Below are positions 34,975-43,403 of a stretch of DNA of 64,000 bases, in pieces. Positions within the stretch are counted from its first letter, which is position 1. Every line of letters starts with the position of its first letter. A program made the translations under genes and the position numbers. The stretch is taken from assembly GCA_963663365.2 (NCBI GenBank), contig CAXXIH010000008.1, positions 992,001 through 1,056,000 on the forward strand. Reading direction: 5' to 3'. The notes below the pieces were generated by a model. The model was not told where the DNA came from, searched no databases, and worked only from the letters and a program-made list of their open reading frames with translations. Source of the DNA: G963663365 sp963663365. Its GTDB lineage: Bacteria; Hinthialibacterota; Hinthialibacteria; Hinthialibacterales; G963663365.

Positions 34975-35921
34975 GGAGTATTCCTTTGGCGCGTGCTGCG
35001 GTTGTCATTCCCACTTGGAATGGTGAAGAAGACTTGCGAAAGACATTGCCTGCCTTGCGGTCCGTTGACGGCGGTGAAGATCTGCAAGTTCTGACAATCG
35101 ATTCGGGATCGTCGGATGGCACACATCGCGTTGCCGCTGAGTTCGGCGCACAAGTGGCGGTAATCCCCCCTGGAAGTTTTAACCATGGGGGAACGCGCAA
35201 TTTGGGCATCAGCCTGCTGGAATCCGAGATTGCCATTCTATTAACACAAGACGCCGTGCCGGCTGACCGGGATTGGCTGAACCGGATTTTGGAGCCATTT
35301 GAGGATTTACAAGTTGCGGGAGTATATGCAAGGCAAATTGCTCCCCAAGACGCCCATCCGCGTGCCAAAGCAGAACAAGCCTATGTCGATGGGTCCGACG
35401 ATATGAACGAAATCCGGCGTATCGAAACACCGGATGAATGGTTTCAACTCTCCGCGATGGACCGGTACCGGCGTGCGCGTTTCGATAATGTCTGCTCGGC
35501 GATACGGCGCTCCGTCTGGGAACGCCTGCCTTTTGCCATGGCACCTTATGGAGAAGATTTGGATTGGGGACTTCGAGTCTTGCAGGCGGGATACAGTTTG
35601 GCATATGAACCACGCTGTAAAGTCTGGCATGCTCACGAACGTCCGGCGCGCTATGTTTTGCGCCGGACAATTGTCGATCATCAATTGCTGGCCGACCGTT
35701 TTCGTCTTCAGACAATTCCCGCATGGTGGTACGTTCCCAAAGCCGTTTTAAGTTCGATTTTATGGGAAATAAGAAATGCCCGCGCCTCAGAGCCCGGTGC
35801 ACAAAAAAGGAAAAGACTAAAAGCCGCTTTGCCGGTTGGATTGGCATCGGCATTGGGACAGTACATCGGGGCCAGGCGTTGGCGAACCGGCCATCCCCGT
35901 GCAGGGCAACCGGGTGTATGA
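34971..35921 (+). CDS. Family 2 glycosyltransferase (rhamnosyltransferase-like)
   Basis: 316 residues, starting at a GTG that overlaps the previous stop by 4 bases (GTGA), with GAGGCGAGG upstream. The GT-A features are AAVVIPTWNGEEDLRKTLPAL, TIDSGSSDGT (NDP-sugar binding), FNHGGTRNLG, the acceptor-side TQDAVPADRDWL (in place of the usual DxD) and APYGEDLDWGLRVLQAGY with the ED catalytic-base motif. The form GSFNHGGTRN is typical of WbbL/RfbF-type rhamnosyltransferases. The sugar is inferred from that likeness only. A basic C-terminal tail may contact the membrane. Confidence 0.9.
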   Translation: MRSIPLARAAVVIPTWNGEEDLRKTLPALRSVDGGEDLQVLTIDSGSSDGTHRVAAEFGAQVAVIPPGSFNHGGTRNLGISLLESEIAILLTQDAVPADRDWLNRILEPFEDLQVAGVYARQIAPQDAHPRAKAEQAYVDGSDDMNEIRRIETPDEWFQLSAMDRYRRARFDNVCSAIRRSVWERLPFAMAPYGEDLDWGLRVLQAGYSLAYEPRCKVWHAHERPARYVLRRTIVDHQLLADRFRLQTIPAWWYVPKAVLSSILWEIRNARASEPGAQKRKRLKAALPVGLASALGQYIGARRWRTGHPRAGQPGV

Positions 35922-37327
35922 CTCAAAACGTTCCGCAAAACAGTTTGAATGATATAGAGATAGCCGAAACCCAAATGCAGATAAACATCGCTCATACCAT
36001 AATCAAACAGGCTGTAACCAAGACGCTTGCAGCCTGTCTTGGTATTTGTCTGTTTTCGGCGCTTAGCGCTCACACTCAAGAAGCGCGCCTTTTGGTTATG
36101 GGCGAACGCAGTTCGATGGCAAATCCCGCAATCATTGGCGGTGAGGCGGCTGTTAAACTGCCCGAGATCATTCCTCTTGCAGAATCCTGGTCATGGGATG
36201 GCATAACCAAAGTCCTTCGCTTGGACTTTGAAAACGGCATGAAGATCCGCGCGATTGCCGGAGAACATGCGGTTCGCGTTGGAGACCGGCTCTTTTCGAG
36301 CGGGAATGGAGTCCGTTATGAAGAAAGGACGCTATGGGTGCCACTGGCCGTATTGATGGCCGCCGGAGTGCAGGTACTCGATCCTGAAACGATAACACCA
36401 ACTCCCACTGAGTTTGTATTGCCCGAACGTCCTTTCGAGCAAATCCCACCAATACAAGCAGAAGCCACACCAACGCCCGGGATCATCCAACCTCTCTTTC
36501 CAACGCCGGTACGCGGCGGGCAAAACACAGGACCATCAATTACAATGGAACCGGGTGCTCCTTCAATTTCGGTGCTGATCGATCCGAGTTTCCCTCCCGG
36601 TTTTAGTTTCGAGTCGGGCAATGAATTAGACCGGCTGGTCATGCGCGCCATATTCGATATTGCACGCCGCTTGGAGGATAGGTTGATCGATAAAATGGGA
36701 GCAGCAGCCTGGCTTTCAACCGACGAAGACAGCCTCCTCAACGGCGAAAAACGGCTCACGCCCCGTGAGCGGGTTGCAATTGCCAACCGCTTAGGGGCGG
36801 ATTTGGTGCTATCCATCCGTGCGGGAAAATCATTTGCGCCGAATGGCAGCGTATGGGCTGTCGCCTACCATAGCCCTTATGTTGGGGGGATGCCGATTGA
36901 AGAAAAAGCCTCAGGCTTAGGCGGCAGTCCGGCAAACTCGGCTGGCCCCGTGTGGTGGTCAAATCCTCAATCACCCGGCATGGGAGGAAAGATTCCGCTT
37001 GTTCCGTGGAACCATATCGAGAAAGAAAATATTCAATCCGGGATGGAACTCGCGCAACGTCTGTACCGTGATTTCACCCTGCAATTCGGAGAAGGCCCCT
37101 TACCGGGCGGAGTGGGCGGCCCCCGTCCCGCGAAACTGGCTCTGGCTCGGGGCAACCTGGCGCCCGTTGTGGTTTTGGCGCTTGGCAACGCCGCCGACAA
37201 AACCACATTGGAGTGTTTTGCGCGCGATGAATGGCGTGACCAAGTCGTCCGAATTGCCGCATATTCTTTGGAGAATTGGATTAACGTGCAGCGGGGACTC
37301 GGCGAAGTGCCCTTTCCCGCGGAATAA
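35918..37327 (+). CDS. Degenerate N-acetylmuramoyl-L-alanine amidase (amidase_3-like), probably non-catalytic
   Basis: 469 residues from the ATG at 35918, which overlaps the GT2 stop (ATGA); an internal Met at 35975 would give a standard signal peptide (TLAACLGICLFSALSAHTQEA). Residues ~60-150 resemble a copper-amine-oxidase-N/AMIN-like domain. A Pro/Thr-rich linker follows. From ~215 the amidase_3 fold is recognisable: VLIDPSFPPG, the helix GNELDRLVMRAIFDIARRLE, RERVAIANRLGADLVLSIRAG and VVVLALGNAADKTTLECFARDEW. Expected zinc ligands are altered: DPGHGG reads DPSFPP (F225) and SIHAN reads SIRAG (R301); only E236 remains. The catalytic Glu near VLVE is also missing. It may bind peptidoglycan or regulate an amidase. 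It is followed after 5 bases by the GerMN gene. Confidence 0.75.
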   Translation: MTQNVPQNSLNDIEIAETQMQINIAHTIIKQAVTKTLAACLGICLFSALSAHTQEARLLVMGERSSMANPAIIGGEAAVKLPEIIPLAESWSWDGITKVLRLDFENGMKIRAIAGEHAVRVGDRLFSSGNGVRYEERTLWVPLAVLMAAGVQVLDPETITPTPTEFVLPERPFEQIPPIQAEATPTPGIIQPLFPTPVRGGQNTGPSITMEPGAPSISVLIDPSFPPGFSFESGNELDRLVMRAIFDIARRLEDRLIDKMGAAAWLSTDEDSLLNGEKRLTPRERVAIANRLGADLVLSIRAGKSFAPNGSVWAVAYHSPYVGGMPIEEKASGLGGSPANSAGPVWWSNPQSPGMGGKIPLVPWNHIEKENIQSGMELAQRLYRDFTLQFGEGPLPGGVGGPRPAKLALARGNLAPVVVLALGNAADKTTLECFARDEWRDQVVRIAAYSLENWINVQRGLGEVPFPAE

Positions 37328-37332
37328 GAACC

Positions 37333-37974
37333 ATGGCTGAGATCGATCGCAGGCAAAAACGGCTTATCGGCATATTGCTTTGCAGCACATTGCTTTTCGC
37401 CGCAGTAACATGCTGGCTGGCATGGCAAATGTGGCAGAGATCGACATGGTCATCGGCCAGCGAGGATTTTACATCGACTTTGCCCCGGCTTGCCGAACCC
37501 GAAGCTGAAACGATCATCGTCGAGGATGAGGAAACAGAAAAAGTCCAGGTATATTTCTTGAGTTCAGACCGGCAACGGTTGGAACCGGAATCCCGGGCCA
37601 TCCCTAGAAGCGACTCTATTCAGGAAAAACTTCAACGTGTTCTCGACACTCTCCGCTCAGGCCCCACAAGAGCGGATCTTTATCCGATTCTGCCACCATC
37701 TGTCCGTATCCGAGGAATCTATTGGATGCCGGAAGGTTTAGTCGTTGTTGACTTCTCAGAAGAAATACTCACCAATCATCCGGGGCAATTACTTTCGGAA
37801 TGGGCAACGTTGTTTGGTACAACCAATTCGATCTGCGCTCAGAGTTCACCATCCGCCAAAATCACCGCTGTTCAATTTCTGGTCGAGGGAAAAATTGTCG
37901 AAGACTATGACACAGTTTGGGATTGGTCATCTCCGCTCGAGCCGGATAAGGCCTTCACTCCGGTTGGCGGCTGA
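37333..37974 (+). CDS. GerMN-domain membrane-anchored protein
   Basis: 213 residues. An N-terminal anchor (LIGILLCSTLLFAAVTCWLAW) follows a short basic cytoplasmic start. Residues ~75-190 fit a GerMN domain (PF10646): VQVYFLSSDRQRLEPESRAIPR, LQRVLDTLRSGPT, LYPILPPSVRIRGIYWMPEGLVVVDFSEEI and ITAVQFLVEGK. GerMN proteins act in cell-wall processes such as spore germination in Bacillus, and are often encoded beside murein amidases in non-sporulating bacteria. The neighbouring amidase-like gene fits that pairing. It is the last gene of the coupled run and is convergent with the 506-aa gene. Confidence 0.85.
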   Translation: MAEIDRRQKRLIGILLCSTLLFAAVTCWLAWQMWQRSTWSSASEDFTSTLPRLAEPEAETIIVEDEETEKVQVYFLSSDRQRLEPESRAIPRSDSIQEKLQRVLDTLRSGPTRADLYPILPPSVRIRGIYWMPEGLVVVDFSEEILTNHPGQLLSEWATLFGTTNSICAQSSPSAKITAVQFLVEGKIVEDYDTVWDWSSPLEPDKAFTPVGG

Positions 37975-38036
37975 TTGCGTATTCACACTGAAACACAACA
38001 AGTCCGGTTATGCGATTAAGGCAAAACGTTTGAAGT

Positions 38037-39557
38037 CTATTCCCGAAAGTCGGCTGTAGCCATTCGCACGACTTTTTTCTTCTTCACCGTCTCCCCTTCC
38101 TCTTTTTGCTGCTTCGGAGTCTCAATCCGTTTCCGGCTCGTGATTTCCTGCAACTTTTGGGTAAAACCGTCTTCCTTTTCAAAACGTTCCAAACAAGTTT
38201 GAACCTGCTTACTTTGCAATTCAACAAAACTTTTCTGGCTCTTAATCACATCCAGTTCGTTGCGGTGTTTGGTAATTCGCTCCTGCAGCAAAGCCTTACG
38301 TTCGAGTTTTCGTAGATATTCACGCGAATTGGGATCGAGAACTTCTGTGGCTGTTTCAATCTCAGCGGTCAGGTTTTCGAATTCCTTCATGGCCGAAGCG
38401 AACTCGGCTTCAAATTTTTTCGCAGTGAACGCAAGAATATCGCTGTGCAGATTTAAAATGGCGCTTATGCGCAGTTGAACTCCATGCCGCGCCGAATCCA
38501 ACTGACTGAAATCAAACGCAACCAAACCGCGGACTTTGGCATATTCACGATTTTTTTCACGCACAACCGAAAGGAGTTTCGGGACAATTTTGGAGGGCAA
38601 CAGCCCCAAACGAACATGAATCAACAATCGAAGCGCCTTGGGGACTTCTTCCAGTACCGGATTGTCTTTGATGTGTTGATTGATTTTTAAGCAGACTTCT
38701 TCAAGATTCGTAAGCGCCCGATTCAGGGAATCAACGGTTTTGACATGCCGCTCTTTGAGTTCTCCATAGGTCGCATTCTTGTCATGGCCGTTCTTACGCA
38801 GTTTTTCCAAGAAATGCTTGGTCATTTCAACCAAGAGAACACCCGTCATCTCATTGTACTGCATGACATCGAACGATTGATCCAGAACGGCCGTCAGAAA
38901 CGGGCGCATGGGATGATCTTCTTCTGCATCCTCCATTTGCGAGCGAATGGCTTCAACTTCTTCAGGCGTGAACAGAAGACTGATTTCCTTATGTAATTCT
39001 TGTGGAATAGATCCCTGATAATCGCTCGGCAGGAAAAAGGTCGCCAGACGGCATTTGACAACGATGACACCTTGAGAAGTCTGAAGACTAAGTTGAGATG
39101 TGGCATCCAAATAGGCGGCCAAAGTGGCTGCAACTTCTCGAGCGGTTTTGCCATCCAGGACTTCGGAAAGATTGTTGAGTTGTTTTAGAAGTTCTTCTCT
39201 TCTCTTCCGTGTATGTTCATCTTTATCGACACTTGAATCATCCGTTTCTTTGCCGACTGCCTCGCGCAAGCCCGCTTCTATTTCATCGCGGATAATGTCC
39301 CGCAGGGTTTCACGCGTGTTTTGAGCATCAGCCAAACGCTCGATGCGGCTGCATTCTTCTTCATCATCATCCAAATCGCCTGCCGTAGAATCATCATCCG
39401 AAGCATCTCCGCCGGAATTCGCATCGGTGGCTGCATCGTCTTCTTCCGAAGCAGTGCTGCCATTTGCTTCAATGGCTTCTTCGGCTGACTTGGTTTCATC
39501 ATCCGCAGACAGATTTTGCTTAGCGTCGAGTGAATTGGCGGAATTATCTTCTACCAT
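38037..39557 (-). CDS. Large acidic, coiled-coil hypothetical protein
   Basis: 506 residues with no signal peptide, so probably cytoplasmic. Residues 1-70 are extremely rich in Asp, Glu, Ser and Ala and likely disordered. The rest is helical and charged; segments such as KKFEAEFASAMKEFENLTAEIE and LRKLERKALLQERITKHRNELDVIK suggest coiled coils, and the end is basic (VKKKKVVRM). A middle part with SQGVIVVKCRLATFFLPSDY and IPKALRLLIHVRLGLL-like hydrophobics may be globular. I do not recognise a family. The gene stands alone between the convergent GerMN gene and spoVG. Confidence 0.7.
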   Translation of the reverse strand: MVEDNSANSLDAKQNLSADDETKSAEEAIEANGSTASEEDDAATDANSGGDASDDDSTAGDLDDDEEECSRIERLADAQNTRETLRDIIRDEIEAGLREAVGKETDDSSVDKDEHTRKRREELLKQLNNLSEVLDGKTAREVAATLAAYLDATSQLSLQTSQGVIVVKCRLATFFLPSDYQGSIPQELHKEISLLFTPEEVEAIRSQMEDAEEDHPMRPFLTAVLDQSFDVMQYNEMTGVLLVEMTKHFLEKLRKNGHDKNATYGELKERHVKTVDSLNRALTNLEEVCLKINQHIKDNPVLEEVPKALRLLIHVRLGLLPSKIVPKLLSVVREKNREYAKVRGLVAFDFSQLDSARHGVQLRISAILNLHSDILAFTAKKFEAEFASAMKEFENLTAEIETATEVLDPNSREYLRKLERKALLQERITKHRNELDVIKSQKSFVELQSKQVQTCLERFEKEDGFTQKLQEITSRKRIETPKQQKEEGETVKKKKVVRMATADFRE

Positions 39558-39802
39558 GATTGCCTAACTTTCTTCATCCCGGCGAGACGCCGATATTCCA
39601 TTACAGTATCGGCATTCCGGCTCGGATTCTGCACGCAGATCCCATGCATTCTCCGGCATATATCCAACCGGCCCCGGCTCCTATGGTAACGTAAATTGCC
39701 TAAAAAGGCAGCGCAATTCACAACATACCACATGCACAGAGTATTAGCGCTCGAAAGGAATATCGTTGGAAAAAATCAAAGTCGAGGAAAGAACACGAAC
39801 GT

Positions 39803-40114
39803 TCAAGCCGAGAGGGATTCGGAATCTGCTGCATCCGGATCATAGTCATCAAAGGAATCGAGGGCACGCTGGTATTCTTGAAGAATCAAGTTCTCCATTT
39901 CTTCACGCGTGTCTTGATTAAGAGGATGAGCGATATCGACGTAGCTGCCGTCTTGTTTGCGGCGGCTGGGCATAGCCACAAAAAGGCCGCCATGACCTTG
40001 GATCACCTTTAGGTCACGTATCACAAAACAAGAATCCAGAGTGATCGTCACAAAAGCCTTTAGTTTGTCGTCGCCCTTGCGGACCGGAAAGACTTTGACC
40101 TCGGTGATCTTCAT
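39803..40114 (-). CDS. spoVG: Septation/sporulation regulator SpoVG
   Basis: 103 residues starting MKITEVKVFPVRKGDDKLKA, with GGAG 7 nt before the ATG. The family core is complete: ITLDSCFVIRDLKVIQGHGG, LFVAMPSRRKQDG, DIAHPLNQDTREEMENLILQEY. SpoVG is a small DNA/RNA-binding regulator that affects septation, and in Bacillus sporulation; it is also found in spirochaetes and several Gram-negative candidate phyla. Here it is not beside its frequent partners (ispE, prs, glmU), so its local role is open. The C-terminal tail is acidic, as usual. Confidence 0.95.
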   Translation of the reverse strand: MKITEVKVFPVRKGDDKLKAFVTITLDSCFVIRDLKVIQGHGGLFVAMPSRRKQDGSYVDIAHPLNQDTREEMENLILQEYQRALDSFDDYDPDAADSESLSA

Positions 40115-40268
40115 GATGCGGCTCCGGGTGTGACGCCGAGGTTCTCAGCCACGCCGCATTAACCCAATCAGGCCAAATGACCCACAGTTTGAATCGCGGC
40201 AGGCATCTGAGACTTATTTCACAGCCTTAGACAAGAAAGCCCTAAGCATTCTTATTCAATAAGTTTGA

Positions 40269-40297
40269 CGGCTCCCGGCCCGTAGGGCCGGGAGCCG
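40269..40297 (-). terminator. Strong hairpin after the COX24-like gene
   Basis: CGGCTCCCGGCCC (40269-40281) and GGGCCGGGAGCCG (40285-40297) pair perfectly over 13 bp around a 3-nt loop. It starts 12 bases past the stop of the small gene at 40310. The minus-strand tail (TCAAACTTATT) is only mildly T-rich, so it could also act as an RNA-stabilising 3' end. Confidence 0.65.
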
Positions 40298-40309
40298 TAG
40301 TGTGTGTCA

Positions 40310-40399
40310 TTATTTGTTCTTATGACGATTCGCGCGCCGTTTCTTCTTCCGCTTGTGCGTCGCGATTTTCATCCGTTTACGTTTCTTACCTGAAGGCAT
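40310..40399 (-). CDS. Tiny basic AURKAIP1/COX24-domain (ribosome-associated) protein
   Basis: A 29-residue reading frame, MPSGKKRKRMKIATHKRKKK then RRANRHKNK, begins at the ATG at 40399; GGA lies about 9 nt upstream. An alternative ATG at 40405 would add two residues. The sequence matches the bacterial AURKAIP1/COX24-type family, very small Lys/Arg-rich proteins related to ribosomal small-subunit components such as mycobacterial bS22. The gene lies between spoVG and the DppC permease, is followed by a 13-bp hairpin, and is easily missed by gene callers because of its size. The family call rests on pattern recognition of the KKRKRxKIATHKRKKxxRxNRHK layout. Confidence 0.75.
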   Translation of the reverse strand: MPSGKKRKRMKIATHKRKKKRRANRHKNK

Positions 40400-40491
40400 A
40401 AACATACATCCATTCTGTAGAAATCACACCGAATAATTCAGCGTGGGGAGACTAGGTCCAAATGGAACATAGGTCAAGTATTGACGGCGAT

Positions 40492-41346
40492 TTAGCCGGT
40501 TTTGACCTTTCTTCCCCCAAGACCTTCATGCAATGCATCGCCGACCATGTTAATCCCTAAGACAGTCAACATTATGGCAACTCCAGGGATATAAGTAAGT
40601 TGTGGATCGGTAAATATATATTCACGGCCGGAATTGAGCATTGCTCCCCACTCAGGCGAGGGAGGCTGGGCGCCTAATCCCAGAAATGAGAGCGATGCGG
40701 CTTCGAGAATCGCCGTGGCCAAAGAGAGCGTGGAAGCGACAATCAGTGGAGTTAAACAATTGAGCAGTACATGCCGAAACCAAAGAGACAACCGTCCTAT
40801 GCATAAGGCGCGGGCTGCATCGACATACTCTTTTTGGCGTTCGGCCAAAACCTGGGCGCGCACCAACCGCCCAAACCTGGGGATATAGACAATCCCCACA
40901 GCGAGCATTGTGTTTTCTAAATTCGGCGCGCCGAGCACGGCCACGATGGCCATCGCCAAAAGCAAACCGGGAAAAGCCAGCATCGTGTCAAAAACGGCCG
41001 AAATCCCCAAATCGAGAGTACGTCCCCCCGCACCCGCCGCGACCCCCAATGGGACTCCAAAGAAAAGCCCAATCCCCAATGCACAAAATGCACACATCAA
41101 TGTTAAACGAGATCCCCGGGCAATACGGCTCCACAAATCGCGTCCGAATTCATCGGTCCCTAAAAAGTGCTTCGCATTGGGCCCCTGTAAGCGTTCAGGG
41201 ATATTTTGATGTGATGGATTCTGTGGCGCGGTTATATTCGCCGTAATGGCAATTACAAGTACTCCCGCGACAATTGCAGTGCCAATCGCGCCTTGCGGCG
41301 ATGACAAAAAACGACGTACTCTTGAAAAGGAACGCTGATTTGCCAA
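40492..41346 (-). CDS. ABC transporter permease, DppC/OppC family (orphan)
   Basis: 284 residues, inner-membrane permease of a peptide/nickel-type importer. After a first helix (AIGTAIVAGVLVIAITANI) comes the family motif HFLGTDEFGRDLWSRIARGSR, then helices with LGIGLFFGVPLGVAAG, the EAA loop in EYVDAARALCIGRLSLWFRHVLLNCL, and AASLSFLGLGAQPPSPEWGAMLN near the end. A DppB-type partner, solute-binding protein and ATPases normally flank such a gene, but none is present here, so it must pair with distant components or is a remnant. The frame is complete, which argues against decay. Confidence 0.9.
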   Translation of the reverse strand: MANQRSFSRVRRFLSSPQGAIGTAIVAGVLVIAITANITAPQNPSHQNIPERLQGPNAKHFLGTDEFGRDLWSRIARGSRLTLMCAFCALGIGLFFGVPLGVAAGAGGRTLDLGISAVFDTMLAFPGLLLAMAIVAVLGAPNLENTMLAVGIVYIPRFGRLVRAQVLAERQKEYVDAARALCIGRLSLWFRHVLLNCLTPLIVASTLSLATAILEAASLSFLGLGAQPPSPEWGAMLNSGREYIFTDPQLTYIPGVAIMLTVLGINMVGDALHEGLGGRKVKTG

Positions 41347-41450
41347 AAGGTTTGCAATCTCCCGCCGAACTCATCGAAAAATCATAGATTCGCTAGGAAT
41401 TCCCTTTGAGTCTGTGAGCTGTATCCATGCAATGGTATAGTGAAAAGATC

Positions 41451-42830
41451 ATGTCTCACAACAGCCGTAGTTCTCAAATTGCATCTACCCAAGGGATGAT
41501 CGATACCCTTGCTTATTATATTGTTTCGCTTGGATGTCCCAAAAACCTGGTCGATACCGAACAGATGATGGCCAAACTCGCCATGTCCGGAATGGTGTAC
41601 ACACCTGATCCGGAAGAAGCCCAAATACTGCTCGTTAACACCTGTGGTTTTATCGATGCAGCCAAGTTGGAATCAATCGAAGCCATGCAGGAAATCTGCA
41701 GCCAAGCCCAACCAAATCAGCGTGTGATCGTGACGGGTTGTCTTGTACAGCGATATCCACAGGAATTAACCAAACAATTTCCTGAAGTCGACGCTTTTTT
41801 ATCTCTGAGGGATCAAAGCGAGATATCCAGGATTGCCTGGCGTCTCATGGGCAGACAGCCCGAAGCAATAGAACGTTCTTCGACACTTTTTACGCCGCGT
41901 CTACTGACAACCCCATCGCATATGGCCTATCTCCGGATTTCGGACGGCTGTTTTCACCAGTGTTCCTTCTGCGCCATTCCCAGTTTCCGGGGCACATTAC
42001 GGAGCCGGACCATAGAAGAAAATGTGGCCGAAGCCCGAGCCCTGGTCCAAGGCGGCGCAAAGGAATTGGTGCTTATATCTCAGGATTCCACATCGTATGG
42101 TTACGATATTTACGGGCGCTTCCGTCTCGTCGAACTCCTAAACGAACTCGAACAAATCGACGAGATGCTCTGGATGCGTCTGATGTATTCTTATCCTACG
42201 TTGGTCGATAAGCGCCTGATCCAATTCTTGAAACATAGCAAGAAACTCGCGCGTTATATCGATATGCCGATCCAACATGGCTCGGCAGAGATTCTTAAAG
42301 CGATGCGGCGCGGTTCGCGGCCGGACCATATCCGCCGCGTTGTCGAGAATCTACGCGAGGCTTGCCCCGGAATTTCGATCCGCTCCACGGTTATCGCCGG
42401 ATTTCCGGGCGAGGAAGAAAGCCATTTTGAGGAGATGATGGAGTTGCTTAACGAACTTCAATTCGACAATTTGGGTGTATTCAAATATTCGGATGAAGAC
42501 GGAACTCCGGCAGCCAAACTCCCCAACAAAGTCCCCGAGGAAATCCGGGATGAGCGCTACAACCGTCTCGTCAAATGGGCGGCCCAGAACGCCAGAGAAC
42601 GAAATCAACGTTGGATCGGGCGCATGGTGGATGTTTTGGTGGATCGAATCGATCCTTACGATGGCCTGCCTTGGGGACGGCATGAAGGCCAAGCACCGGA
42701 GTGCGACGGCCAGGTGTGTATTACGCGCGGCAGTGCACAACCAGGTGAATTAATCAAAGTGCGAATTACGGATGTGGACGAAGAGAATTTTTATGGAACC
42801 CGCCACAATCCACCATCAGGGCGGACATAA
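41451..42830 (+). CDS. rimO: Ribosomal protein uS12 methylthiotransferase RimO
   Basis: Radical SAM enzyme that adds a methylthio group to the conserved Asp of ribosomal protein S12. About 459 residues from the ATG at 41451; ATGs at 41427 and 41496 are also in frame and none has a strong Shine-Dalgarno. The UPF0004 N-domain has YYIVSLGCPKNLVDTEQMM, NTCGFIDAAK and TGCLVQRY (three cluster Cys). The radical SAM motif is SDGCFHQCSFCAIPSFRG, followed by LISQDSTSYG. A C-terminal TRAM domain holds VLVDRIDPYDG and VKVRITD-like strands. RimO rather than MiaB is indicated by ISLGCPKN-type and QDST motifs. pgpA follows 3 bases downstream. Confidence 0.95.
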   Translation: MSHNSRSSQIASTQGMIDTLAYYIVSLGCPKNLVDTEQMMAKLAMSGMVYTPDPEEAQILLVNTCGFIDAAKLESIEAMQEICSQAQPNQRVIVTGCLVQRYPQELTKQFPEVDAFLSLRDQSEISRIAWRLMGRQPEAIERSSTLFTPRLLTTPSHMAYLRISDGCFHQCSFCAIPSFRGTLRSRTIEENVAEARALVQGGAKELVLISQDSTSYGYDIYGRFRLVELLNELEQIDEMLWMRLMYSYPTLVDKRLIQFLKHSKKLARYIDMPIQHGSAEILKAMRRGSRPDHIRRVVENLREACPGISIRSTVIAGFPGEEESHFEEMMELLNELQFDNLGVFKYSDEDGTPAAKLPNKVPEEIRDERYNRLVKWAAQNARERNQRWIGRMVDVLVDRIDPYDGLPWGRHEGQAPECDGQVCITRGSAQPGELIKVRITDVDEENFYGTRHNPPSGRT

Positions 42831-42833
42831 ACT

Positions 42834-43403
42834 ATGCCGGAAGTCAATCACGAAACATCGGGTTCCAGTCCGGAGCAACCGGACATTCATCAAGAATCAA
42901 AAGATACGCGGACAACACCGCTTCAAGTTAAACTCGCGCTCCCATTGGCAACCGGTTTGGGTAGCGGTTTTTTGCCAATATCAGGTACGGCCGGAACATT
43001 AGCGATTTTTATTCTCCACTTTTTCTTTTTCCCGGCTTTTTTCGAAAATCCTTTCACGCTCGGACCGATTGCAATCGTTTTGCTTTGTACCGTTGTGGGA
43101 ATTTGGTCGGCATCGGTAGCGGAAAAGCATTATCGCAGAAAAGACGATGGGCGCGTCGTTATCGATGAGTGGGCGGGATATTTAATCACGGTTTGCGGAC
43201 TCCCGGGGACGTGGCAATGGCTGGTCGCGGCGTTCTTTGTGTTTCGCTTCTTCGATATTGTGAAACCTCCCCCCGCCAACGCCCTGCAGAAGTTAAAAGG
43301 CGGTTGGGGCATTATGATTGACGATATTATTGCTGGTGCATACGGATGCATCTTGCTAAATGCTGTCAATTACATGCTAATTCTTTCCGAAAACACGCTG
43401 TGA
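42834..43403 (+). CDS. pgpA: Phosphatidylglycerophosphatase A
   Basis: Inner-membrane enzyme that dephosphorylates phosphatidylglycerol phosphate to phosphatidylglycerol. The 189 residues include a polar N-terminal ~35 residues, then the family block LPLATGLGSGFLPISGTAGTL, VVIDEWAGYLITVCGLP with the catalytic acidic residues, and FRFFDIVKPPPANALQKLKGGWGIMIDDIIAGAYGC. Four hydrophobic segments are visible. It follows rimO after 3 bases, so the pair is probably co-transcribed. A pgpA-cinA pairing seen in many bacteria is not present. Confidence 0.93.
   Translation: MPEVNHETSGSSPEQPDIHQESKDTRTTPLQVKLALPLATGLGSGFLPISGTAGTLAIFILHFFFFPAFFENPFTLGPIAIVLLCTVVGIWSASVAEKHYRRKDDGRVVIDEWAGYLITVCGLPGTWQWLVAAFFVFRFFDIVKPPPANALQKLKGGWGIMIDDIIAGAYGCILLNAVNYMLILSENTL

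Noticed and set aside
35723..35917. N-terminal extension of the amidase-like gene into the GT2 gene
   Set aside because: The extension is a frame-shifted copy of GT2 coding DNA; the ATGA overlap at 35918 gives a normal start.
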